Shown here: piece by piece, positions 6,101-8,298 of the stretch | Layout of the letters: every line of letters begins with the position of its first letter | Position numbering within the stretch: position 1 is the first letter of the stretch | Assembly (NCBI GenBank): GCA_028716125.1 | Contig: JAQUQK010000013.1 | Location: 1 to 8,298, forward strand | DNA: 8,298 bases | Direction: 5' to 3' | Origin: Thermoplasmatota archaeon | Lineage (GTDB): Archaea > Thermoplasmatota > JAQUQK01 | Made by a program: the position numbers and the translations under genes | Notes under the pieces: generated by a model | Databases searched by the model: none | The model's input: the letters and a program-made list of their open reading frames with translations, nothing else | What the model was told of the DNA's origin: nothing

Positions 6101-8298
6101 CGGCACGAACTGCGAGCCTGCAAGGTAGAGCTTGGTCGTTGAGACATAACCAATCGCATCAATATTAGTCGAGCTGACGTTTTTGACGAACAAATTGCGC
6201 CAGTAGTAAGAGCTCGCGCCCAGGTCATACGAGTTTGTTGTAGACGGTGCAATTGTGCCGGCGATTGTGAGTTTGAAGAGGTAGGGATTATCAGTTCCTA
6301 TTCCGACGCTGTCTCTGTTATATAATATTCCACCATCCCCTGAATATACGGAGTAATTTTTGGTTCCGTTTCCAACATATGTATATAGGCCATAATTTAT
6401 TCCAGCATGAGCATTATTGGCAGCGGCATATACGGCATAGTTTGCCCCGGTATCAGTCGAACTGCTAACCGTTGCTCTCCCATAAGCGCCTACGGCGAAC
6501 TTCGAGCCATAAGACATGCCCGCGGAAAAAGAGCCGTATGCACCTCTGCTGGCATCCGCTACCGCCTCAATCGCTAAACCTACATTACTCGTCGAATTCA
6601 ATCCTGATTGCCCTTGAGCTATGCGCGCCGTTGCAAAAGTAAACTTACTCATGTCCGGTTTGCCCACGAATAATTTCGTCGAACTCACATATGTCAACGC
6701 ATCAATGCGAGTTGAGGAGACATTATTTACAAATATCCTATTCCAATAAGCATTCGACGCGCCGATATTGTAAGTATTGTTTGACCATGGATAAAAATTG
6801 CCAGCCAAATTAAGGTTTGTATCAATCCCCATGCGCAAAACACCACTTGTCGTGAAATCTATATTGTTCGCACCCGAAGAATAAATACCTGTGTCAGGAT
6901 CGCCCTGGAAAGTGATTGTGGGTGCTGTTTGAGCGCCTAAACCTGCGATAAGTTTGGTTGTGGAAACATATGTGAGCGCATCAATCCTGCTAGATGAGAC
7001 ATTAGTCGCATACAAACGGCGCCAGTAAAGCGAGCTCGAGCCCAAATCATATGAGTTGGTGACTGTCGGGATAATGCTGCCTGTCGAAGATGCTCCGGCA
7101 AAACCGATTGCTCTGGTCGTGAAGTATCCCTGGTCCGTCACTTGTTGCAAATTCGGGTTGGCTGTCACGACTTGAGTGCCGTTAACCCAAAGCTTAGTCG
7201 TCGAAACATAACCCAGGGCATCAATGTTTGTTGAGCTGACATTTCTGACGAATAGATTGCGCCAGTAGTACGAACTTGCGCCCAGGTCATACGAGTTTGT
7301 TGTTGATGGAGCGACTGAGCCGGCAACCGTCAGCTTGAAGAGATACGGATTTGATGTGCCGACGCCGACGTTGCCTCCAAAGTAAGCGCCACCGTCCTTA
7401 TCGATAAAAGCCTTTTCGATGCTGTTGTTCCTGAAGCTGGCCAGTTTGGCTCCAGTGGTAGTCAGGGCTGGAACATTATTCAGTACCACACCTACTGCGG
7501 AAGCGGTGTCCGCAGCCTGGCCGACCACATTTACAGGCGAGGCTGAATAGGAATAAATGCTGTTAGTGTATAAAGTCCCGCTATCATACCTTATGGCGCT
7601 CGACCCGCCGGCAGCTAACCCCACTACATTATTCCCATAGCGATATAGGCCGGAATCAGGATCGCTCTGGAAGGCAATCGACGGAGCACCGGCAGATCCC
7701 GAACCTGTAAACAGCCTGGTCGTCGAAACATAACCCAGGGCATCAACAGCAGTCGTGCTCGCATACCGGGCGAACAAATGGTTCCAGTAATATGAAGAGC
7801 TGCCAAGGTCGTATAAATTAGTTGTTCCTGGCCTATTTGTGCCATAAGTCGTCAAACCTCCAGTCATCATTGTGCCAGAGGCATAAACATTGCCCGTGCT
7901 TCCTTTAATTCTAAATCTGACAGTTTCTCCGCTAGCAGTGCCCTTGTTGGCATTAGGCTGACTGGCGATTGTATAGTTTGAAAGTGAATCAAAGAAGGTG
8001 TTGCCGTCTCCCCTGAGAGCCAGGAAACTCGGAACTGAAGTATCTTCAAGCAAGAAGAATGGATAGCTCCCTCTGACATGGAATGCGGTTAAAGGATTAG
8101 TGGTCCCAATACCAACATTCCCTCCACGTAAAACCGTGATCCTATTGGTGTTATTAGTCCTAATATTCAGGTCATTATTGTCCGTCAATCCGAGCGTACC
8201 TGTTGTGCTAAAGGCATTGCCGCCTTGGACAAAGTAATTGCCTGGCAAGAACTGCGAACCGGCGAGGTAGAGTCTGGTGGTTGAGACGTACCCCAAAG
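1..8298 (-). CDS. Giant modular tail-fibre-like / surface repeat protein, partial at both ends
   Basis: One open frame of 2,765 full codons crosses the window (bases 8296 to 2), with two extra bases at the right edge and one at the left. I checked every in-phase triplet and found no stop, so the standard code suffices. Fifteen GIGT-type motifs (for example GNVGIGTTNP) start near 8122, 7375, 6313, 5980, 5176, 4843, 4516, 3694, 3361, 3052, 2512, 1546, 1282, 424 and 127. Eighteen YDLGxxxxYW units are interleaved with B to G modules and unique inserts. The fragment has no cysteine, and 22 of its 23 tryptophans sit in recurring A or C modules. Such modules are known from phage tail fibres and giant CPR surface proteins; they form extended, probably trimeric beta-rich rods. 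No catalytic motif, membrane segment or signal peptide is visible. Adhesin or fibre function is inferred. N- and C-termini lie outside the window. Confidence 0.96.
128..394 (-). other. Unique insert U7 (89 residues)
   Basis: ATKLEITSDSSQLRLSTAS, GYYTDLVQQYDSNYPFYI, NKGRILGSKTINGVN, GISFSTFTTDPTAAETRMF, then ISQA before GNIGIGT. 'kLeItsdssQLRLs' is a common opening strand after a GIGT motif in tail-fibre modules. No catalytic feature seen. Confidence 0.65.
395..571 (-). repeat. B module, copy B4 (59 residues)
   Basis: YLAGSQFVPGNYFVQGG, TLGTTDNYNLTFKTNN, then LNRLTILNNGNVGIGTVNP. Close to B1 and B2 in protein but more diverged in DNA. Confidence 0.85.
572..682 (-). repeat. A unit 17 (37 residues, SKDLG variant)
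   Basis: DNSKDLGAISSRWRRIYAV, then NVSSTNIDALGYVSTTRL. The tyrosine of YDLG is replaced by lysine, while Trp and length are conserved. Confidence 0.8.
683..856 (-). repeat. D module, copy 4 (degenerate)
   Basis: The 58 residues contain NPSILLENSGTKSGIYSAG, VNVTSNGTLTMQF and SNLFPNT. The FQGD core is replaced by LENSG, but the spacing to GIYS and the FP tail before the next A unit are retained. Confidence 0.68.
857..967 (-). repeat. A unit 16 (37 residues, diverged end)
   Basis: NAAYDLGSSSLYWRKLF, then NVSSSNIDASGYVSSTQF. It has IDAS instead of IDAL. It keeps the SSSLYW core typical of A units after a C module. Confidence 0.8.
968..1096 (-). repeat. C module, copy 4 (43 residues)
   Basis: WVNGSQVVTANPNL, LQQVTDQGYFTTRAIGF, ASSTGNIIPT. 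Its 3' DNA neighbour region shares the identical 101-base tract 1053-1153 with 4287-4387. Confidence 0.85.
1097..1282 (-). repeat. GIGT linker plus A unit 15 (62 residues)
   Basis: Consensus block with GGTANYWRKLYI (I for V) and IDALGYVSTTKL. It is about 95% identical in DNA to the 4331-4516 block and leads into C copy 4. Confidence 0.87.
1283..1516 (-). other. Unique insert U6 (78 residues)
   Basis: AKLETSGEIRASRPT, LSLIADSLGNRILGTT, KPILFNMDVPNGN, YYAFQIDGSEKVRIDST, leading to GNVGIGTTNP. The 'F.iDGsEkvRIdsTGNVGIGT' ending is a classic tail-fibre strand pair. No function beyond structure recognised. Confidence 0.65.
1517..1693 (-). repeat. B module, copy B5 (divergent, 59 residues)
   Basis: It reads YLGGTSISGLYHKQGGNAF, then TIGTTDANNLTLITSGSS and NGNVGIGTTGP. 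The usual SQFVPGNYFVQ is replaced, yet the length is still 59 residues and QGGNAF and TTDxxNLTL are kept. Confidence 0.75.
1694..1804 (-). repeat. A unit 14 (37 residues)
   Basis: TLTYDLGSSSNYWRKLFV ... IDALGYVSTTNL. It is followed by the most divergent B copy. Confidence 0.82.
1805..1915 (-). repeat. Hybrid A unit 13 fused to a linker end
   Basis: It starts as an A unit (NNTYDFGVNGIAWRNVFVSS). In place of IDALGYVSTTKL it continues SYLADINAGGTITPRT, whose AGGTITPRT parallels the linker end AGSVAPST. The next A unit follows at once, so this looks like a deletion or crossover joining half an A unit to the end of a linker. Confidence 0.65.
1916..2086 (-). repeat. D module, copy 3
   Basis: The 57 residues contain TPSITFQGDSNTGLYSYSD, NNIGFIQNGAVIFRVG and a final NSFYPSS. 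The following A unit begins NNTYDFG. Confidence 0.78.
2087..2197 (-). repeat. A unit 12 (37 residues, SSSLYWRRLYATN variant)
   Basis: Contains the 77-base tract 2112-2188, identical to 6975-7051 in A unit 3. It ends IDALRYVSSTKF, the only unit with R before YVS. Confidence 0.85.
2198..2326 (-). repeat. C module, copy 3 (43 residues)
   Basis: WVNGTQVVTANPNL, LQQVTDQGYFTTHSIGF, ASSTGNIIPT. It shares the THSIGF variant and a 68-base tract (one mismatch) with copy 2. Confidence 0.85.
2327..2512 (-). repeat. GIGV linker plus A unit 11 (62 residues)
   Basis: DNVGIGVANP is a rare form, followed by the standard PYLFKLTVAG linker and A unit TNSYDLGGSANYWRKLFV. It leads into C copy 3. Confidence 0.85.
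2513..2866 (-). repeat. E module, copy 2 (118 residues)
   Basis: The order of motifs is the same as in E copy 1: IPDMTKF, RIAQGQTGLN, ADASRGAYG, SKFGVGIYGG, PTDTGAGYAMYAFAN, AGINYGLYS and GTKNYSVYG. It is one residue shorter than copy 1, near the NGYLYNND end. As in copy 1, it is preceded by an A unit ending YVSSTKL and followed by a linker+A block. Confidence 0.75.
2867..3052 (-). repeat. GIGT linker plus A unit 10 (chimeric, 62 residues)
   Basis: The first part, through TNSYDLGGTANYW, is nearly identical to unit 9 in DNA. After Trp it carries NHLYARYASTTAVDALGYVS, matching A unit 1. The switch falls at the Trp codon near base 2940. It is followed by E copy 2. Confidence 0.85.
3053..3331 (-). 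other. Insert U5 with a half B module at its end (93 residues)
   Basis: It begins MLDVYGAAGGVRIKS, then DATGYSRFYVENNSG, FQFLAGGTTRAGTTFGV and DLMVGYSNNTKLA. It closes with LGTADNYDFTLGTNNAA and then VMTLKNTGNVGIGT. The close aligns with the second half of a B module (LGTTDNYNLTLKTNN...), so the insert appears to be a different N-terminal piece joined to a half B. Confidence 0.65.
3332..3508 (-). repeat. B module, copy B3 (59 residues)
   Basis: YLAGSQFVPGNYFVQGG is retained. The second half is diverged: TLGTNDAYNLALKTNNTNR, then VITSAGKVGVGTVNP. The length remains exactly 59 residues. Confidence 0.82.
3509..3694 (-). repeat. GIGT linker plus A unit 9 (62 residues)
   Basis: Consensus linker (PYLYKLTVAG) and A unit with GGTANYWRKLYV. 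The DNA 3580-3694 matches 2938-3052 at 113 of 115 bases. The match stops at the conserved Trp codon, beyond which A unit 10 switches to another variant. Confidence 0.87.
3695..4138 (-). other. G module: YG/YS-rich segment (148 residues)
   Basis: Residues about 1387-1534 of the fragment. Landmarks are AYLGQAIANYSASG, VLTRRADVSGTYSNKALYG, LSGVYSYIVRNQAEDQG, GLSAVVGHYG, VYGARIYPFAQGG, NLYGYYMAAIDGAG and NKYGVYIADTSAKNYFGG. The closing 'nkYGvYiadtsaknYfgGnVGIGT' pattern is very common in phage and CPR fibre-like proteins. It is single-copy here and contains an unusual local run of basic residues (LTRRAD). No enzyme motif seen. Confidence 0.7.
4139..4330 (-). repeat. C module copy 2 plus shortened A unit 8
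   Basis: The C module (4330-4202) reads WVNGSQVVTANPNL, LQQVTDQGYFTTHSIGF, ASSTGSILPT. Its DNA is a mosaic: 4287-4387 is identical to 1053-1153 (copy 4 side), whereas 4239-4306 matches 2235-2302 (copy 3) at 67 of 68 bases. The A unit (4201-4139) stops after NNAYDLGSVTKSWQNVYASG and passes directly into module G. Confidence 0.82.
4331..4516 (-). repeat. GIGT linker plus A unit 7 (62 residues)
   Basis: This is the consensus form: GNVGIGTTNP, PYLFKLTVAG, then TNSYDLGGTANYWRKLYV ... IDALGYVSTTKL. Its A unit is identical in protein sequence to A unit 9. The DNA 4258-4515 is about 95% identical to 1024-1281 (about 14 differences counted by eye). Confidence 0.87.
4517..4813 (-). other. Unique insert U4 of the giant protein (99 residues)
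   Basis: The insert runs from LSTLQVNGDQIIQAS through SLYANQSGRGTIITG, QFLLVNTSGANNEKAMMFRN and FTLDFATNNILMATG to VGTL before GNVGIGT. It is polar and strand-rich in appearance, and it is the longest unique insert. No named domain recognised. Confidence 0.6.
4814..4990 (-). repeat. B module, copy B2 (59 residues)
   Basis: Near-duplicate of B1: YLAGSQF becomes FLAGSQF at the A/B junction, and the rest of the protein sequence is unchanged through GNVGIGTVNP. The DNA repeat includes the first bases of the preceding A unit's TTKL codons and ends exactly at the NP codons, after which B1 and B2 flanks are unrelated (U3 versus U4). Confidence 0.88.
4991..5188 (-). repeat. GIGL linker plus A unit 6
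   Basis: NLST leads into GNIGIGLTTP, the only GIGL form, followed by a linker with PYAFKLTVAGNVGPSS and A unit 6 (TNAYDLGSSSYYWRKLF). The linker+A part (5176-4991) is again exactly 62 residues. It is followed by B2. Confidence 0.82.
5189..5788 (-). repeat. F block: eleven NTALGYQALY-type repeats plus cap (200 residues)
   Basis: Residues about 837-1036 of the fragment. Repeat lengths N to C are 17, 17, 17, 17, 17, 17, 19, 18, 17, 17 and 17, followed by the 10-residue cap QLNIGNSVYG. Units read NTALGYQALY, NTALGFKSLY, NTASGLQSLY, NTANGYRSLY, NSGFGQMTMY, NSALGYYAGF, TTAIGYNAAV, GVYLGYQAGY, NTILGYNAGY, NLFVGYQAGS and NIIIGYYTST. The invariant Gly at position 5 and the N[TS] start recall the beta-roll head repeats of trimeric adhesins such as YadA, although YadA repeats are shorter; a shared fold is inference. 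Repeats are diverged at DNA level, so the array is older than the B duplications. Confidence 0.85.
5789..5950 (-). other. Unique insert U3 leading into the beta-roll block
   Basis: The 54 residues run from AQKLDVAGNVNIDAT through YMQGGKNILFASSALFNFF to GGEDAGRLLKTAAVNGDY. Comparable 'GgknIl' strands often sit just before NTALGYQA-type repeats in fibre proteins, so this is probably the cap or entry strand of the block that follows. Confidence 0.6.
5951..6127 (-). repeat. B module, copy B1 (59 residues)
   Basis: The B module reads YLAGSQFVPGNYFVQGG, then the TLGTTDNYNLTLKTNNT segment, then GNVGIGTVNP. The DNA 5951-6136 matches 4814-4999 (copy B2) at 181 of 186 bases. Four of the five differences are synonymous; the fifth changes Y to F. 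Confidence 0.88.
6128..6313 (-). repeat. GIGT linker plus A unit 5 (62 residues)
   Basis: DSVGIGTDNP replaces the usual GNVGIGTTNP, and the linker reads LTIAGTIAPS. The A unit (TNSYDLGASSYYWRNLFV) ends IDAIGYVSTTKL, the only copy with I for L in IDAL. It is followed by a B module. Confidence 0.85.
6314..6670 (-). repeat. E module, copy 1 (119 residues)
   Basis: Residues about 543-661 of the fragment. Landmarks are KPDMSKF, RIAQGQSGLN, ADASRGAYG, SKFAVGAYG, STDTGANYAVYAAAN, AGINYGLY and GTKNYSVYS. The repeating 'G..YGvy' spacing suggests a beta-rich rod. A second copy lies at 2513-2866 with roughly 60% identical residues by eye. The 'iNYGLY...G..knYsvy...g..y' end is typical of tail-fibre modules that run into VGIGT. 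Confidence 0.75.
6671..6781 (-). repeat. A unit 4 (37 residues, diverged)
   Basis: NNTYNIGASNAYWNRIF followed by VNNVSSTRIDALTYVSSTKL. YDLG is changed to YNIG, but unit length and the central Trp are kept. It follows a D module and is followed by the long E module. Confidence 0.8.
6782..6949 (-). repeat. D module, copy 2
   Basis: The 56 residues contain APTITFQGDPDTGIYSSG, NNIDFTTSGVLRMGID and a final GNFYPWS that leads into A unit 4. This copy is closest to the textbook tail-fibre form. Its Trp is the only one in the window outside A and C modules. Confidence 0.8.
6950..7060 (-). repeat. A unit 3 (37 residues, SSSLYWRRLYATN variant)
   Basis: A full A unit with SSSLYWRRLYATNVSSSRI. Seventy-seven bases of it (6975-7051) are identical to 2112-2188 in A unit 12, about 4.9 kb away. 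Both sit in the same C-A-D context. Confidence 0.85.
7061..7189 (-). repeat. C module, copy 1 (43 residues)
   Basis: This block begins WVNGTQVVTANPNL, has the core LQQVTDQGYFTT, then IGFAGASSTGSIIPT. All four C copies are exactly 43 residues, always follow a linker+A block and always precede another A unit. 'LQqVTdqG.xTt..I.FaGasSTG' is a recognisable element of phage and CPR fibre-like proteins. Confidence 0.85.
7190..7375 (-). repeat. GIGT linker plus A unit 2 (62 residues)
   Basis: GNVGVGTSNP is followed by the 15-residue PYLFKLTVAG-type linker and a full A unit (TNSYDLGASSYYW ... IDALGYVSTTKL). The exact 62-residue length is shared by all eight complete linker+A blocks. It is followed directly by a C module. 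Confidence 0.85.
7376..7558 (-). other. Unique insert U2 (AADTAS...FIDKDG module)
   Basis: The 61 residues include GQAADTASAVGVVLNNV, TTTGAKLASFRN and EKAFIDKDGGAYF, leading straight into GNVGVGT. The combination of a 'gAkl.sf.N...ekaFiDkdG' strand pair before a GIGT motif is a recurrent tail-fibre style module, but it appears only once here. No catalytic role is suggested. Confidence 0.65.
7559..7711 (-). repeat. D module, copy 1
   Basis: The 51 residues contain APSIAFQSDPDSGLYRYGN followed by a GGSSAIRYDSGTLY strand segment. The pattern 'PsItFqGDpdTGiYs...n.i.f...G...r' recurs four times in the window and is well known in phage tail fibres. This copy has S for G in the GD position and lacks the FYP tail that leads into another A unit in copies 2-4. 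Confidence 0.75.
7712..7822 (-). repeat. A unit 1 (37 residues, NHLFARYASTTAV variant)
   Basis: This is a complete A unit beginning TNLYDLGSSSYYW and ending VDALGYVSTTRL. After the conserved Trp it carries NHLFARYASTTAV instead of the usual RKLYVKNVSSTNI. Only A unit 10 shares this variant; the corresponding DNA (7740-7786 versus 2895-2941) matches at 44 of 47 bases. Confidence 0.85.
7823..8092 (-). other. Unique insert U1 of the giant protein (90 residues)
   Basis: This stretch occurs once in the window. It starts with LTAFHVRGSYPFFLLED, continues through FLALRGDGNTFFDS and a polar stretch, and ends with RFRIKGSTGNVYASGT before the next A unit. The 'GSTGNVYASGT' ending looks like a strand-turn-strand connector. 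No function recognised. Confidence 0.6.
8093..8298 (-). repeat. Cut A unit followed by B module (copy B0)
   Basis: The window edge cuts an A unit, leaving LGYVSTTRL (8298-8270). A complete 59-residue B module follows (8269-8093): YLAGSQF, PGNYFVQGGNAF, a TLGxTDNxxLxxxTNNT segment and GNVGIGTTNP. This is the most diverged of the five typical B copies (TLGLTDNNDLNIRTNNTNR). The pattern 'TDN..L..kTNNt.R..i...GNVGIGT' is a familiar tail-fibre and CPR surface-protein module. Confidence 0.85.

Noticed and set aside
5741..6142. Plus-strand open frame of 133 codons (also 3218-3409 and 4253-4447)
   Set aside because: The frame is codon-aligned antisense to the giant gene. Its openness follows from the sense-strand codon choice, and the translation resembles nothing known.
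1..8298. CRISPR array or non-coding tandem repeat
   Set aside because: The repeats are irregularly spaced, 50-190 bases long, stay in one coding phase and differ mainly at third codon positions, which is protein repetition.
1..8298. Diversity-generating retroelement target region
   Set aside because: No reverse transcriptase or template is in the window, and differences between copies are not concentrated at adenines of particular codons. The fibre-like character alone is not enough.
1..8298. Recoded genetic code (TGA as Gly, as in some CPR lineages)
   Set aside because: No in-phase TGA occurs in the long frame, so no recoding is needed or supported.
1..8298. Insertion sequence or transposase-driven origin of the repeats
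   Set aside because: No transposase frame, terminal inverted repeats or target-site duplications were seen; repeat ends coincide with protein module edges or conserved codons.

Overview
The whole 8,298-base window lies inside one protein-coding gene on the minus strand. I translated every in-phase codon from base 8296 down to base 2. There are 2,765 sense codons, no stop, and the reading frame is the same at both edges, so the gene runs off both ends. No start codon, ribosome binding site, signal peptide, C-terminus, promoter, terminator, RNA gene or second gene is visible.

The protein is a mosaic of short modules in the style of phage tail fibres and of the giant secreted or surface proteins common in Patescibacteria (CPR, especially Parcubacteria). 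The hallmarks are GNVGIGTTNP-like motifs (15 copies), YDLGxxxxYW units (18, plus one cut fragment), LQQVTDQGYFTT, ITFQGDxxTGxYS, and a 200-residue block of NTALGYQALY-like repeats. It contains no cysteine at all. The organism is inferred only from protein style and an estimated GC content in the mid-forties percent: a CPR bacterium from a metagenome is my first choice, and a phage or prophage fibre is the alternative.

The modules tile the window with almost no leftover bases and with strikingly constant lengths. Reading N to C (right to left) they are: A = 37 residues; LA = 25-residue GIGT linker + A = 62 residues; B = 59 residues; C = 43 residues; D = about 51-58 residues; E = 118-119 residues; F = 200-residue beta-roll-like block; G = 148 residues; and U1-U7 = unique inserts of 54-99 residues. 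The order is A(tail)-B-U1-A-D-U2-LA-C-A-D-A-E-LA-B-U3-F-LA-B-U4-LA-C-A(short)-G-LA-B-U5-LA-E-LA-C-A-D-A(hybrid)-A-B-U6-LA-C-A-D-A-B-U7-LA(cut). About two thirds of the window is recurring module. Several copies are near-identical at DNA level, and some are visible chimeras of other copies, which points to ongoing shuffling or gene conversion inside the gene.

The likely role, by inference, is an elongated multimeric fibre or cell-surface adhesin. No catalytic site is visible. The A unit resembles the short segment that precedes the C-terminal intramolecular chaperone (peptidase S74 type) of phage tail spikes, but no chaperone signature occurs in the window. If there is one, it lies beyond base 1.
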